A stretch of 64,000 nt of DNA from Thermosynechococcus sichuanensis E542 (GCF_003555505.1 NZ_CP032152.1:1364001-1428000); one strand, 5' to 3'; numbered from the stretch's first letter, positions 1-9,383 are shown. The notes: generated by a model from the letters alone, not told the origin. Made by a program: numbers and translations.

Positions 1-48
1 AAACACCATCCACCACGAATGTTGCAGCAGATGATGTCTCCGTTTTAG
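1..48 (+). CDS. possible C-terminal tail of an upstream gene (partial)
   Basis: Frame 1 is open from the window edge to a TAG at 46-48 and encodes a short tail ending in MMSPF. It could be the end of a forward gene convergent with psbO, but 15 codons cannot establish this. No family is recognisable. The rest of the 1-104 stretch shows no clear terminator. Confidence 0.25.
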   Translation, partial: KHHPPRMLQQMMSPF

Positions 49-104
49 GGTAGGCGACCCGCAGTTCCCTGAGTTCTAAAAGAGTCGCCATGGGCTTGTC
101 AATC

Positions 105-923
105 CTAAGCAGGTTCGATGCGGGCGTAAAAGACCCCTTGAATTTTCACTTCGTGAGGTTCATGGGCGCCCATATCATCATCGGAGAGTTGCTCACTTTC
201 AAAGGTGCCAGCAATTTCACCCGTACGGCCATCCACTTTCGCCACATTCAGAGAAATTTTACCCTTGGTGAGGGAGAAGCGCTTGACGTTGGCGCGAGCT
301 AGTTCTTCTTCTTTACCTTGGGGAAGGGCGATCGCTGAGTCATAACCAGAGGCCAAGCCCCGTCCTTTGGGATCAAGGAAGTTGGCGGTGCGGTAGGAAG
401 GAACGTTAAATTCCCCCTTGAAATCCGTTGAAGTGGTGATGCTGCTAATGTTGGGCTGAGTGCTCGCCACCAAGTTTTTCACTGTAAAGAGCAGTGGGAT
501 GCGCTCGCCACCGGGCATTTGCACGGTCACGGGTTGGAAGTCAATCCCATCCTCTTCCACAAACGTGAGGCTGCCATCGCTGTTGACCTTGAGTTCCCCT
601 TGAATTTGATCCAAGCTTGTGGTTTCGCGGGTCACTAGTTTTGTGGGAACAAATTCGGCCTCCTGGCGTTTGTTCTTAGGCTCTTCCTTGACCAAAAAAG
701 TCGTGGGCTGCAAGCACAGTTGGGCAATGCGATAGGTTTGGGAGCTATCAATGGGGTAGGCACCACGCGCCGTATCATCAAGGGTGGGGCACTTGTTGGC
801 CAGACCTGTACCGACAATATCGTCATAGGTTAAAGTCTGTTTTGCGGCAAAGGCGGGGGCGCTCAAGGAAAAAATCCCTAGACATACCGCCAGCAGAGTC
901 GCCATTAAAATGCGATATTTCAT
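105..923 (-). CDS. psbO: photosystem II manganese-stabilising protein PsbO
   Basis: Extrinsic 33-kDa subunit that caps the Mn4CaO5 cluster of photosystem II on the lumenal side and stabilises oxygen evolution. The 272-residue product has a typical signal peptide: positive start (MKYR), a hydrophobic stretch and an APAFA/A cleavage site near residue 26. The mature protein starts with the family sequence KQTLTYDDI. The two cysteines of the conserved disulfide are visible (NKCPTLDD and QLCLQP), as are the GGERIPLLFTVKN and FNVPSYRTANFLDPKGRG blocks of the beta barrel. The length is normal. The gene stands alone, divergent from the forward gene at 1171, with about 250 bp between them for both promoters. 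Identification is secure. Confidence 0.98.
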   Translation of the reverse strand: MKYRILMATLLAVCLGIFSLSAPAFAAKQTLTYDDIVGTGLANKCPTLDDTARGAYPIDSSQTYRIAQLCLQPTTFLVKEEPKNKRQEAEFVPTKLVTRETTSLDQIQGELKVNSDGSLTFVEEDGIDFQPVTVQMPGGERIPLLFTVKNLVASTQPNISSITTSTDFKGEFNVPSYRTANFLDPKGRGLASGYDSAIALPQGKEEELARANVKRFSLTKGKISLNVAKVDGRTGEIAGTFESEQLSDDDMGAHEPHEVKIQGVFYARIEPA

Positions 924-1170
924 GGTTAACCTCAGAAGTCAAAGCATCTCAAAGCAGTCAGAGTGTGGGAGATACCCCTGCGTAAGAGTCCAGTGAAGGC
1001 AGCCATAGGACTACCTTATCAATCCATGATTATACGGAGGTTTGCGATCGCCTCAGAAAGGAAATTTTCCCAGATGTTTTAATTTCGCAAGAGCAAAAAA
1101 CAATGACCAAGCTCTGTTCGAGTTGAGCCGCAAAGTAAACTAGTAAAAAAGCAGGATCGGGAGTGGATGC
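924..1170. promoter_or_regulatory. divergent intergenic region psbO / unknown gene
   Basis: A 247-bp region between two divergent genes that must hold the strong psbO promoter (reverse) and a promoter for the forward gene at 1171. It has one HIP1-type GCGATCGC near 1046. I could not pick convincing -35/-10 pairs for either direction and see no small gene. Confidence 0.4.
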
Positions 1171-1689
1171 ATGGATGACAGCGAGTTGTTTGCTGTTTTT
1201 GTTGCCGATGTTATCAATGGTGCTGAGAGCCTTGTCTCAAATTCCAACTATCGCATTGAGTCCGTGTTAGGGACTTTGCAGTTGGTGGACAACAAAGCGG
1301 GTGTTATTGCCACGGGCAAAAGTGAAAATGGGCAACCGCAGATCATGGTGAAGCGTTACTGCGATGCGTGGGAATCTTTGCGACAAGCATTGACCCATGG
1401 CTCATTCTTCCCTGATCTTGCTCAAAATAAGGCACAACTGGTGCCCTTTACCCGTGCTGCCATTCCCGAAGGCTATCAACTCTATGATTGTGCTGCCAGT
1501 GAGATGTGGCGCAGTTGGCGCCGGGGCGCAGTTGATCAAGTGCATATCTATACCGCGAATCACTGGCGATCGGTGGGGGAGATTTCCTGTAGCGGTGGCG
1601 TGGTCTTTATCCCTGTTCCCGATCTCAATAAGGAGATTCAGATTACCAGTTCCTCACTGATGTCTTGGTTAGCGGTTCCCAATACGTAG
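1171..1689 (+). CDS. hypothetical soluble protein, 172 residues
   Basis: I do not recognise this protein. It is soluble-looking, with no signal peptide or membrane segment, and has several Trp residues (for example EMWRSWRRG and NHWRSVGEIS) and scattered single cysteines. It ends 172 bp before the Ser/Thr kinase gene on the same strand, so the two may be cotranscribed, but nothing ties their roles together. Codon use matches the neighbours, which supports a real gene. The start at 1171 (ATG) is preceded by GGATCGGGAG, a possible weak ribosome-binding site. Confidence 0.75.
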   Translation: MDDSELFAVFVADVINGAESLVSNSNYRIESVLGTLQLVDNKAGVIATGKSENGQPQIMVKRYCDAWESLRQALTHGSFFPDLAQNKAQLVPFTRAAIPEGYQLYDCAASEMWRSWRRGAVDQVHIYTANHWRSVGEISCSGGVVFIPVPDLNKEIQITSSSLMSWLAVPNT

Positions 1690-1861
1690 AACCTGAGCCA
1701 TGCTAGGCAGCACTTGGGTAAAGTATCCAGTTACGGATTAGGGGCAACGTCAAACAGAACTAAAGACTCTAGAGATAATAGACATATAACCAGAGCGCTC
1801 CAACAATGTACTGCTAAAGCGTTGGCGATCTGTCGATTCCCTATTTCCTTTTGAGGCATCT

Positions 1862-3409
1862 ATGTCAGACCCGTCCCGCGATACCAACATTGGCCAAGTT
1901 CTCATGAATCGGTACCGGCTGACGGAGCTGATTGGCAAAGGCTCAATGGGACGAGTCTATCGCGCCGAAGACATCCTCCTTGGTGGCGTTCCTGTTGCTG
2001 TTAAGTTCCTTTCGCAAACCCTGCTTAACGATCGCATGAAAACCCGCTTTGCCCAAGAGGCACGGGCAGGTGCTCTCCTCGGTCAGAAAAGTATGCACGT
2101 GGTGCGGGTGCTCGACTATGGCATGAATAATGAGGAAATTCCCTTCTACGTCATGGAATTTTTGGAAGGCGAAAACCTCAGTGATTTGCTCCTAGAAGAA
2201 CCCCTGCCTTTGAGCCGATTTCTGCGAATTGCACGGCATGTGTGCCTTGGGCTTCAGGTGGCTCATGAAGGCATTATTATCGAAGGCCAAAAATGTCCCA
2301 TTATTCACCGTGACATCAAACCCAGCAATGTCCTTGTGATTCAAGACGGTACCATGGGTGAACTTGCCAAAGTGCTGGATTTTGGCATTGCCAAATTTTT
2401 GGGGGATGTCTCTGAAAAAGGACAAACCTCTTCATTTATGGGCACTTTGGCCTACTGTTCGCCCGAGCAAATTGAAGGGCGGGAATTGGATCACCGCTCG
2501 GATATCTACAGTCTTGGCATCACCATGTATGAGCTACTCACAGGCAAGATGCCCATTCAGGCGGAAACCCACTCCATTGGCAGTTGGTTTAAGGCGCACC
2601 ACTTCCAAAAGCCCGTCCCCTTTAGTGTGGCGAGTCCGGGGCTGCATCTTCCCCCTGCCCTTGAAGAACTAATCATGGCCTGTATGGCCAAATCCCCCAG
2701 CGATCGCCCCCAAAACATGGGCGAAATTATTAAGGTGCTCACCGCCCTTGAGGAACAGTTTGGTAGTGGTCGAGTCACCCAGCCGGGGGTAGAGGTCGCT
2801 GCAAAAGTCTCTCAACCTTCAGAACGGCAATCGCAACCGCCCGTTGCCCTTGCAACGGTTGAAGAAGTCTGCTGGCAAAGTGTTTGGCCTGCTGATAAAC
2901 CCGTAGCGGAAATTGTCTTCCCCATGCCCTTATATGCCCAACGGGAATCAGCGGCGTCGCTGTGGGTGATGTTGCCTCGGGCAGAGATCGATCGCCGCAT
3001 GCTCAATATTCGCTACAACCAGTTTCTCTTCACCACCAGTCCCCACCCGATGATCCTCTGGATTACCGCCATCTACGATCCCAAGCAAGGTCCCCGCTGG
3101 TTGCCCTGTTATTTGGATATGAAATTACCCCGTAATCAAGAACTTTGCGTTTTGCTCTCGGAGACCGGCTATTATCCGCTGCTCTTTTTCTCCCTTGAGG
3201 ATCCGCAACACTGTATCAATGTCCGCATGTTTACGATCGCCACCTTCCAGCGGCAACTGCTACGGGATTGGCTGCAAACCAGCAAAAGCTTACCCAGTTC
3301 TGCCCCGCCCATCGTTAGCCGCAACCTGCTCAAGGGAGAGTTTGAAAACTACAAGCCGCAAATTTTGGCCAAGCTAGAAAACGTCAAGACGGCCACAGTC
3401 ATTGACTAG
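1862..3409 (+). CDS. Hanks-type serine/threonine protein kinase
   Basis: Eukaryotic-type protein kinase of 515 residues. The N-terminal 305 residues form the catalytic domain: glycine loop GKGSMGRV (25-32), VAVKF with the ATP-binding Lys at 48, catalytic loop HRDIKPSN (Asp151), DFG at 173-175, and the activation-segment GTLAYCSPEQ followed by DHRSDIYSLG. All key residues are present, so it should be active. The C-terminal ~200 residues have no membrane span or recognisable repeat but contain several Pro/Trp-rich segments; this is probably a cyanobacteria-specific sensory or substrate domain. The protein is therefore a cytosolic kinase, unlike receptor-type PknB. Substrates cannot be inferred from the neighbours. 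Confidence 0.93.
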   Translation: MSDPSRDTNIGQVLMNRYRLTELIGKGSMGRVYRAEDILLGGVPVAVKFLSQTLLNDRMKTRFAQEARAGALLGQKSMHVVRVLDYGMNNEEIPFYVMEFLEGENLSDLLLEEPLPLSRFLRIARHVCLGLQVAHEGIIIEGQKCPIIHRDIKPSNVLVIQDGTMGELAKVLDFGIAKFLGDVSEKGQTSSFMGTLAYCSPEQIEGRELDHRSDIYSLGITMYELLTGKMPIQAETHSIGSWFKAHHFQKPVPFSVASPGLHLPPALEELIMACMAKSPSDRPQNMGEIIKVLTALEEQFGSGRVTQPGVEVAAKVSQPSERQSQPPVALATVEEVCWQSVWPADKPVAEIVFPMPLYAQRESAASLWVMLPRAEIDRRMLNIRYNQFLFTTSPHPMILWITAIYDPKQGPRWLPCYLDMKLPRNQELCVLLSETGYYPLLFFSLEDPQHCINVRMFTIATFQRQLLRDWLQTSKSLPSSAPPIVSRNLLKGEFENYKPQILAKLENVKTATVID

Positions 3410-3524
3410 GGATACTGCGATCGCCCTCTAGGGCAGCAATAGAGAAAAATATATTAAGAGATGTTGCGCAATTGGTAAAGAATTGTTACAGTGAGGGTAC
3501 AGGGTTCGATCAGGAGTCAAAACC

Positions 3525-3695
3525 ATGGAAGATACCAAAACCATCAAAGCAGAAGATCGCAACGCATGGGTGTTTGGATTTACCCCCCAAGCTGAAATTT
3601 GGAACGGTCGCCTGGCCATGATTGGCTTTGTGGCGGCGCTACTCACAGAACTGATCACCAAACAAGGCGTGCTTCACTTCTGGGGTCTCCTCTAG
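3525..3695 (+). CDS. high-light-inducible protein (Hlip/Scp), 56 residues
   Basis: One-helix chlorophyll a/b-binding-like protein (CAB/ELIP/HLIP family) of the thylakoid membrane, which binds chlorophyll and carotenoid and protects photosystem II assembly intermediates. The diagnostic motif is complete, EIWNGRLAMIGF, with the chlorophyll-binding Glu, Asn and Arg, followed by a hydrophobic helix. The N-terminal part has the usual AWVFGFTPQAE lead-in. An AGGAG Shine-Dalgarno at 3512-3516 sits 8 bases before the ATG. The gene is monocistronic, with a strong terminator at 3739-3764. At 57 codons it falls below common gene-finding length cut-offs. Family assignment is certain; the particular Hlip class (A-D) is not. 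Confidence 0.95.
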   Translation: MEDTKTIKAEDRNAWVFGFTPQAEIWNGRLAMIGFVAALLTELITKQGVLHFWGLL

Positions 3696-3738
3696 ACCTT
3701 AACTCTCTCCCAATTTTCAGCGGTCAAAGTGTCATTTT

Positions 3739-3764
3739 GAGGTCAGTTATGACCTCTTTTTTTT
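3739..3764 (+). terminator. rho-independent terminator of the hlip gene
   Basis: Perfect 7-bp stem GAGGTCA / TGACCTC with a GTTA loop, directly followed by eight T. It lies 44 bases after the Hlip stop codon on the same strand. The remaining bases up to 3943 hold no gene that I can see. Confidence 0.92.
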
Positions 3765-3943
3765 GGCCAATGACGGCTAAACACAGCCCTTGTCTCAAAG
3801 AGGGCACGCACGCAAAAACGTGACAACCACCAAGGGAGAGGATGACACTCCCCTTATAGATCGAAGCTGAATAGAGGGACTGTAGCGGGAAATGCTGCTG
3901 TCAAAGTATCTGTTGAATGATTTGCGATTGAGAATGAATGAAT

Positions 3944-4279
3944 CTAGGAGTGATTCACACGGGGAATTCCCAGACTGTAGTTGCGCACACGGCTATTGAG
4001 GTTGTAGCCAATTTCCCCTTTCATCAGTAACGAGCGAATAAAGTGCTCCAAGTCCGAGCCAATCCGCCGCAAATTGTATTCTGTCAAGTCTTCCCCTGCC
4101 GCATTGGCCACCAATTCTTGAAACTTGGCTTCCACCTTCGCAAGGGCGGCGTCGTTCCACTCCAACTCGTTATCGGGATCCACATTCAGCGTCAGCGTTT
4201 CCGTATCAGGATGAACTTCACCATCAACCACATAGCCGGCATAGATGTGAACGTGGCGTGTTGTGGACTTCAGTAGCAT
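3944..4279 (-). CDS. ndhM: NAD(P)H-quinone oxidoreductase subunit M
   Basis: Cyanobacterial/chloroplast-specific subunit of the peripheral arm of NDH-1, the ferredoxin-dependent complex of cyclic electron flow. The 111-residue protein opens with the family signature MLLKSTTRHVHIYAG and contains LTLNVDPDNELEW, EDLTEYNLRRIGSDLEHFIR and GEIGYNLNSRVRNYS, all typical NdhM blocks. It has no membrane span, as expected. It stands alone on the reverse strand, away from other ndh genes, which is usual for the oxygenic-photosynthesis-specific subunits. Confidence 0.96.
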   Translation of the reverse strand: MLLKSTTRHVHIYAGYVVDGEVHPDTETLTLNVDPDNELEWNDAALAKVEAKFQELVANAAGEDLTEYNLRRIGSDLEHFIRSLLMKGEIGYNLNSRVRNYSLGIPRVNHS

Positions 4280-4436
4280 GGCTAACCCAATGACGAGTGG
4301 ACAGGAGTTCGTGAACGCTTCTACTATAGCAAGAATCCTTTCAAGGAAAGTTTAGAAAAACTCATGCCTCAACCCAAGGATCAGTGATAGAACTGGCTTG
4401 ACTGCTAGGCTGCTTTTGGTTAGCGATCGCTAGATA

Positions 4437-4464
4437 ACTAACAATAAAAGGGGGAATCACCCCC
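4437..4464 (-). terminator. terminator downstream of the OB-fold protein gene
   Basis: Read on the reverse strand, GGGGG-TGATT-CCCCC is followed by TTTTATTGTT. It lies about 70 bases after the stop codon of the gene ending at 4533, so it most likely ends that transcript. Confidence 0.7.
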
Positions 4465-4532
4465 TCTATCTACTCAGATGTTTTACTATCTCGCGGAACT
4501 TCCTATCCGCCTATGCAGTGGGGTAGTTCGTT

Positions 4533-4943
4533 CTAGCGTGCCTGTCGTTGCTGCCAGCGCCGCCGTCCACCCGCCCAAGGGGGAGGTCCACCATGGGGCC
4601 GAATGTTAATTACTTCTCCATTGGCACGGGTAATACGAAAGGCGTCAAAGTCATAATCATCATATTTACCTACAACTGTAACGGTTTCGCCGGGTTGGAG
4701 ATTGATTTGGTGAAACCAACGCGGTCCCGCATCCACAATCACTTGGCCAGTACCATCATCGAGAATGAATTCGTTACCAACGACACTACGGACAGTACCG
4801 CGAATTGTCACTCCGTAAAAATTACTCAAGTTACGAATAGGCGTAACGGACTGAGCAAGACTCTCGGTCACTGGTGGCAGAGCAATGCCTGTAATCCCGA
4901 TGATGACGGGAATACCAAGGCTCCATAAGTGTTTCATAACCAT
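4533..4943 (-). CDS. secreted OB-fold (BOF-like) protein of unknown function
   Basis: A 136-residue protein with an N-terminal hydrophobic segment (GIPVIIGITGIALPP) that reads as a signal peptide or membrane anchor. It is followed by about 85 residues with the look of a small periplasmic OB fold: GVTIRGTVRSVVGNEFILDDGTGQVIVDAG, then GETVTVVGKYDDYDFDAFRIT, as in BOF/YgiW-type domains. The C-terminus is a basic, Gly/Pro/Arg-rich tail (GGPPPWAGGRRRWQQRQ). It is probably exported to the periplasm or lumen. It lies just downstream, on the same strand, of a decayed two-component locus, so it may have been part of that operon. Function is not known. Confidence 0.75.
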   Translation of the reverse strand: MVMKHLWSLGIPVIIGITGIALPPVTESLAQSVTPIRNLSNFYGVTIRGTVRSVVGNEFILDDGTGQVIVDAGPRWFHQINLQPGETVTVVGKYDDYDFDAFRITRANGEVINIRPHGGPPPWAGGRRRWQQRQAR

Positions 4944-5003
4944 TTTCCCTCAATGCTTTACCTCTAACTTAGGGGATAAAAATGACAGAAATATGATCAA
5001 AAA

Positions 5004-5416
5004 TTATTCTTGAGGCAAAGAAATTACCACTGTGGTTCCTTGACCCACGTAACTACGAATTTCTAGTTGCCCTCGATGGGCATCCACAATTTGCTTAACA
5101 ATCGCTAGTCCCAAACCAAATCCTGGCGGTTGTTCCAGACCTTGGTGAATGCGATAAAAGCGTTCACACACATGGGGAAGTGCAGCTTCTGGGATACCGA
5201 TCCCTGTATCCACCACAGCAATTTGAACGTTGTGATCCGTTGACCGGATTTTCAAGGTTACCTGAGCGCCCCTAGGGGTATAGGCGCAGGCGTTACTGAG
5301 AAGATTGGCGATCGCCCAATAGAACCTCTTCATTTTTACAAAACTGATAAATACTTTGCCGCGCTCTTTCCATTAAGATGCTGATTGGGATCATCTTCGA
5401 CAAATAGGATACGCAT
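5004..5416 (-). pseudogene. remnant of a two-component operon: response-regulator start joined to a histidine-kinase ATPase end
   Basis: On the reverse strand, an ORF starting at 5416 reads MRILFVEDDPNQ, the classic beginning of an OmpR-type receiver domain, but ends after 26 residues (stop at 5336-5338). Immediately downstream, in another frame, 5333-5004 encodes 109 residues of a histidine-kinase HATPase domain: N box ANLLSNACAYTP, G1 box VVDTGIGIP, F box ERFYR and G2 box GFGLGLAIV. The rest of the regulator and the kinase sensor and HisKA regions are missing. The simplest reading is a deletion within an adjacent regulator-kinase pair. The ATPase piece could still be translated from the ATG at 5333, but it lacks a phospho-accepting histidine domain. 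Confidence 0.8.
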
Positions 5417-5558
5417 TGCTCAATCTGGGGCGATCGCCCCTAAAAAAAGCTATAGATTTAAGACACAAAGATAACGATGTTGGTTCAACACTGAGGTAGG
5501 TTGAGCAAAAGGGGAAGGCGTGCTTAACTTAGTTAAAGAGTTTTTAACATTTGCTCCT

Positions 5559-6953
5559 ATGCCCTTGACAACGTCGTTTCTTCAACCTTTGCTTGCCGCT
5601 ACTGCAGCAGAATCAGTGAACTTGGCGGAAGCAGGTCCATTGATCTTGGCGGCTGTTTTGCTGAGTCTGGTGGTGATCTACTTTGCCAGCAAAGTCGGCG
5701 GTGAAATTTGTGCCCGCATTAACTTTCCGCCGGTACTGGGGGAACTGGTGGGCGGTGTGGTTGTTGGCATTTCTGTTTTGCACCTGTTGGTCTTTTCCGA
5801 AGGGGGGCCAACGGAACCCTCTGTCCTGACGACCTTTATTCAGCAGACGGCAGGCATGGATGGCACTGTCGCTTCAGTGGTTGCCAATACTGCCAGCGAA
5901 GTGATTTCGGTACTCTCGGAAATTGGCGTCATGATCCTGCTCTTTGAGATTGGCCTAGAATCGGATTTAGAGGGCTTGCTCAAGGTGGGACCCCAAGCGG
6001 CTGTCGTCGCCGTGGTGGGGGTGGTGGCTCCCTTTGTTGCGGGAACTTTTGGCCTCGTGACGCTGTTTCATGTGGACTTGGTACCCGCCATCTTTGCCGG
6101 TGCAGCTCTCACGGCAACCAGTATTGGGATCACAGCCAAAGTCCTTGCGGAAATTCAACGCCTCACTTCTCCGGAAGGTCAAATCATTATTGGGGCAGCT
6201 GTTCTCGATGACATTCTCGGCATTATTGTGCTGGCAGTGGTGGCGAGTCTAGCCAAAACCGGCACGGTCGAGATCAGCAATGTGATCTACTTAATCATTA
6301 GCTCTGTGGTCTTTTTGGTGGGTTCTGTTGTTGTGGGGCGGCTGCTGAGTCCCTTCTTTCTGGGGATGGTCGATCGCCTGACAACGCGCGGCAACTTACT
6401 GATTCCCTCTCTTATCTTTGCCTTTGTCCTTGGTTATGTGGCCGTGATCCTGCAACTGGAAGCGATTCTCGGTGCTTTTACTGCTGGCTTAGTCCTCGGG
6501 GAAACAGAGAAGCGGCGTGAGCTAGAGGAGCAGATTTTACCCATTGCCGATATGCTGGTGCCAGTGTTCTTTGTTTGTGTTGGCGCACGCACCGATATTA
6601 GTGTCCTCAATCCCCTAGAACCAGCCAATCGTGCAGGTCTGATTATTGCCTCCTTCCTTGTCTTGGTGGCCATTGTTGGTAAGGTGGTAACAGGGGCAAC
6701 CGTCTTTGGTCAGCCGCGGATTAACCGTTGGGCTATCGGCATTGGTATGGTGCCTCGCGGTGAAGTGGGCTTGATTTTTGCGGCTGTGGGGTCGGCCAGT
6801 GGTGTGCTCTCGAAGGCTCTAGATGCTGGCATTATCGTGATGGTGATTGTGACCACGTTCGTTGCGCCTCCCCTGTTGCGTTTGGTCTTCAAGCCAGAGA
6901 CAGAGGCGTTACCCACCTCGGATGTTGCAGTGGAGTCTCCCCCAGAAGGATAG
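5559..6953 (+). CDS. cation:proton antiporter of the CPA2 family (NhaS3-like)
   Basis: Integral membrane Na+(K+)/H+ exchanger with about a dozen hydrophobic helices. CPA2 features visible are the [14 protein letters not shown] segment, the [15 protein letters not shown] signature, [15 protein letters not shown], the [13 protein letters not shown] helix with its acidic ion-binding Asp pair, and [13 protein letters not shown] near the C-terminus. No C-terminal TrkA-N (KTN) domain is present, which separates it from full-length KefB/KefC. The frame is open from a GTG at 5520, but I prefer the ATG at 5559, which gives 464 residues, close to Synechocystis NhaS3. The gene ends 2 bases before trmFO, so the two are probably cotranscribed. 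The role would be Na+/pH homeostasis, possibly at the thylakoid. Confidence 0.88.
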   Translation: MPLTTSFLQPLLAATAAESVNLAEAGPLILAAVLLSLVVIYFASKVGGEICARINFPPVLGELVGGVVVGISVLHLLVFSEGGPTEPSVLTTFIQQTAGMDGTVASVVANTASEVISVLSEIGVMILLFEIGLESDLEGLLKVGPQAAVVAVVGVVAPFVAGTFGLVTLFHVDLVPAIFAGAALTATSIGITAKVLAEIQRLTSPEGQIIIGAAVLDDILGIIVLAVVASLAKTGTVEISNVIYLIISSVVFLVGSVVVGRLLSPFFLGMVDRLTTRGNLLIPSLIFAFVLGYVAVILQLEAILGAFTAGLVLGETEKRRELEEQILPIADMLVPVFFVCVGARTDISVLNPLEPANRAGLIIASFLVLVAIVGKVVTGATVFGQPRINRWAIGIGMVPRGEVGLIFAAVGSASGVLSKALDAGIIVMVIVTTFVAPPLLRLVFKPETEALPTSDVAVESPPEG

Positions 6954-6955
6954 CA

Positions 6956-8329
6956 ATGGAACCGATTACGGTCATTGGCGGTGGTTTAGCCGGTACAGAA
7001 GCGGCTTGGCAAATTGCCCGTGCGGGTTTGCCAGTGGTGTTGTATGAAATGCGCCCCCAAGTGGCCAGTCCAGCCCACCATACGGCAGAGTTGGCAGAGT
7101 TGGTGTGCAGTAACTCCTTTGGTGCCAAGGCCAGCGATCGCGCCACGGGGTTATTGCACCATGAATTGCGTGCCCTCGGTTCCTTAATTATCGCCACTGC
7201 CGATCGCCATCAAGTGCCCGCCGGGGGTGCCCTAGCGGTGGATCGCGCCCAGTTTAGCCGTGAGCTGACCGAAACTCTCGAGCACCATCCCCTTGTGACA
7301 TTGCGGCGCGAAGAACTACCCCGCCTTCCAGAAACTGGGATTGTGGTGTTGGCCACTGGACCATTGACCAGTGAGGCTCTCAGTGCCGATCTCCAACGTT
7401 TTACGGGACTGGACTACCTGAGTTTTTTTGATGCCGCCAGCCCAATTGTGGTTGGGGAGTCCATTAACCGTGAGGTCGCCTTTTTGGCCTCCCGCTACGA
7501 CCGGGGGGAAGCGGCCTATCTCAACTGTCCCTTCACGGCAGAAGAATATCAGCGCTTTTGGCAGGCCCTCTGTGAAGCTGAACAGGCACCCTTGAAGGAC
7601 TTTGAGCGCGAGAATGCTCAATTTTTTGAGGCTTGCTTACCTGTAGAGGAGTTGGCGCGGCGAGGGGTGGATACCCTGCGGTTTGGCCCTTTGAAGCCTG
7701 TGGGTCTGCGGGATCCGCGCACCGGCGAGCGTCCTTATGCGGTGGCACAACTGCGCCAAGAGGATCGCCACGGCCAACTGTGGAACTTGGTGGGCTTTCA
7801 AACGAATCTGCGCTGGGGGGAGCAGCAGCGGGTTTTTCGGATGATCCCCGGTTTGGAGCAGGCAGAGTTTGTGCGCATGGGGGTGATGCACCGCAATACC
7901 TTCTTAAATGCACCCAAGTTGTTGAGTGCTAGTCTCCAGTTTCGCGATCGCCCCACTCTCTTGGCGGCGGGTCAAATTACGGGTACCGAAGGCTACACAG
8001 CCGCTGCGGCGGGGGGCTGGTTAGCTGGAACGAACGCGGCTCGCTTGGCACGGGGACTCGCACCCTTAGTCTTGCCGCCAACAACAATGGCTGGTGCTCT
8101 GTTTCACTACATCAGTACGGCTGAGAGCAAAACCTTCCAGCCCATGCCCCCCAACTTTGGTATTTTGCCGCCCTTGGAGCAAAAAGTTCGCCAAAAGGCT
8201 TTGCGCTATGCCGCCTATCGCGATCGCGCCCTCAAGGATTTAAGCACTTGGGCAACAGCGATGTCGCTGCCCCTCCAGCCTCTAGAGTTAGACGGGTGCG
8301 ATCCTGCTGTCGTTGAAGCTGGAGCCTAA
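6956..8329 (+). CDS. trmFO: methylenetetrahydrofolate-tRNA (uracil-5-)-methyltransferase TrmFO
   Basis: Folate- and FAD-dependent enzyme that makes m5U54 in the T-loop of tRNA. The 457-residue protein starts with the FAD dinucleotide fold [16 protein letters not shown] and the family-typical YEMRPQ. Other GidA-small-form markers are [11 protein letters not shown], the tail region [25 protein letters not shown] and [24 protein letters not shown]. Length is normal. Its last ~33 codons overlap tsaE on the opposite strand by 98 bp, yet both proteins have family-typical lengths. Confidence 0.97.
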   Translation: MEPITVIGGGLAGTEAAWQIARAGLPVVLYEMRPQVASPAHHTAELAELVCSNSFGAKASDRATGLLHHELRALGSLIIATADRHQVPAGGALAVDRAQFSRELTETLEHHPLVTLRREELPRLPETGIVVLATGPLTSEALSADLQRFTGLDYLSFFDAASPIVVGESINREVAFLASRYDRGEAAYLNCPFTAEEYQRFWQALCEAEQAPLKDFERENAQFFEACLPVEELARRGVDTLRFGPLKPVGLRDPRTGERPYAVAQLRQEDRHGQLWNLVGFQTNLRWGEQQRVFRMIPGLEQAEFVRMGVMHRNTFLNAPKLLSASLQFRDRPTLLAAGQITGTEGYTAAAAGGWLAGTNAARLARGLAPLVLPPTTMAGALFHYISTAESKTFQPMPPNFGILPPLEQKVRQKALRYAAYRDRALKDLSTWATAMSLPLQPLELDGCDPAVVEAGA

Positions 8330-8690
8330 GGTAGTCCGAGGGCAATGCGGGCAGGCGATCGGGCCACTCAATGGCAACAATTCCCAGATCAATTTCTTCC
8401 CCAAGCCAATAGCGTTCTGGCGCCAACTCCGCCACCTCAGCGGGAGTGAGACGATAGAGATCAAGGTGATAGAGGGGGACGCGCCCTTCGGGATATTCCT
8501 GAATCAGCGTAAATGTGGGGCTTTGAATGACATCCGTAATACCCAATCCTTCTCCCAAGGCTTGCACAAACGTGGTTTTCCCTGCCCCTAGATCCCCCGC
8601 TAATAAGAGCACCGTCCCCGGCGGCAGCCATGTCCCCCACTGGCGCCCCAAGGCTTGCAGTTCTGCCAAGCTCAGGTTGAGGCTCGTCAT
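8232..8690 (-). CDS. tsaE: tRNA t6A-biosynthesis ATPase TsaE
   Basis: P-loop ATPase that works with TsaB and TsaD to add threonylcarbamoyl to A37 of ANN-decoding tRNAs. The 152 residues carry Walker [11 protein letters not shown] (32-41), the QSPTFTL segment, YHLDLYRL and IEWPDRLP, all family hallmarks. The gene starts directly after the chlM stop codon, with no spacer, so chlM-tsaE form one reverse-strand transcript. Its 3' end runs 98 bp into trmFO antisense, and the last ~12 residues may be a lineage-specific extension. The partner tsaC (YrdC/Sua5) is at 43274-43858. Confidence 0.95.
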   Translation of the reverse strand: MTSLNLSLAELQALGRQWGTWLPPGTVLLLAGDLGAGKTTFVQALGEGLGITDVIQSPTFTLIQEYPEGRVPLYHLDLYRLTPAEVAELAPERYWLGEEIDLGIVAIEWPDRLPALPSDYLRLQLQRQQDRTRLTLEAGGAATSLLPKCLNP

Positions 8691-9383
8691 TTAGGCTCGC
8701 ACGGCTTCGAGGAGTCGCGAAAAGTAAAAGCGGGTTTTGGTCATGGCATTGCGCTCAATCCGCCAACCCAAGTCCCGCAAAATGCCGACAATCAATTCCT
8801 CGCTGTGGAGATAGGCACGGGTGGTTTTACTGGCGCCGGGGAAGAATTCGCCAATCTTCTTGAGGAGGGTATATTTTGGGGTTTTGGGGGCAAAACTGAC
8901 AATCAATCGCTCCATTGCCAAGGAACTCAAGTGGGCTAGCATTCGCGCCATTTGGCTGTCGGGATAGTGGATCAAGACATCAAGGCAAATCACGATGTGA
9001 TATTGTCCCCGCAGAGCCTCAAGATCGCTGACACTCAAGATCAGTTCATGGTGGCCATTCAACTGAGCAGCGGCGCGATCGCGAGCTTCGGCCACCATCT
9101 TCTCAGAAATGTCACTGGCATAGACCCGTGCCCCCAATGCTGCTAGGGGAATGCTCAGACTGCCAACACCACAGCCCGCATCACAGATGAGCTTACCCTT
9201 GAGGGAGCCATCCGCTTTGAGCCATGCCAGCACCGTATCAATGGTTTGTTGGTGTCCCATGCGGATATCCGCTTGCACCTTGCTGACCTGATCCGTGCCA
9301 TAGATGCGCCGCCAGCGATCGAACCCCGTGGTGTTGAAGTAGTTTTGCACAATTGCCTTTTCGTCAGCCGTAGATTGTGTCAT
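8691..9383 (-). CDS. chlM: magnesium-protoporphyrin IX O-methyltransferase ChlM
   Basis: S-adenosylmethionine-dependent enzyme of chlorophyll synthesis that methylates the propionate of Mg-protoporphyrin IX after Mg chelatase. The 230-residue protein has the ChlM/BchM start (VQNYFNTTGFDRWRRIYG), the SAM motif ICDAGCGVGSLSIPLA, the acidic loop VYASDIS and the ICLDVLIHYP region. Length is normal. It lies upstream of tsaE, which begins at the next base. The reverse-strand genes further upstream belong to the restriction-modification island and are separated by 122 bp with a hairpin. Confidence 0.97.
   Translation of the reverse strand: MTQSTADEKAIVQNYFNTTGFDRWRRIYGTDQVSKVQADIRMGHQQTIDTVLAWLKADGSLKGKLICDAGCGVGSLSIPLAALGARVYASDISEKMVAEARDRAAAQLNGHHELILSVSDLEALRGQYHIVICLDVLIHYPDSQMARMLAHLSSLAMERLIVSFAPKTPKYTLLKKIGEFFPGASKTTRAYLHSEELIVGILRDLGWRIERNAMTKTRFYFSRLLEAVRA

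Noticed and set aside
7533-7913. Antisense frames within trmFO
   Set aside because: No start signals or family likeness; they run inside a well-supported gene.
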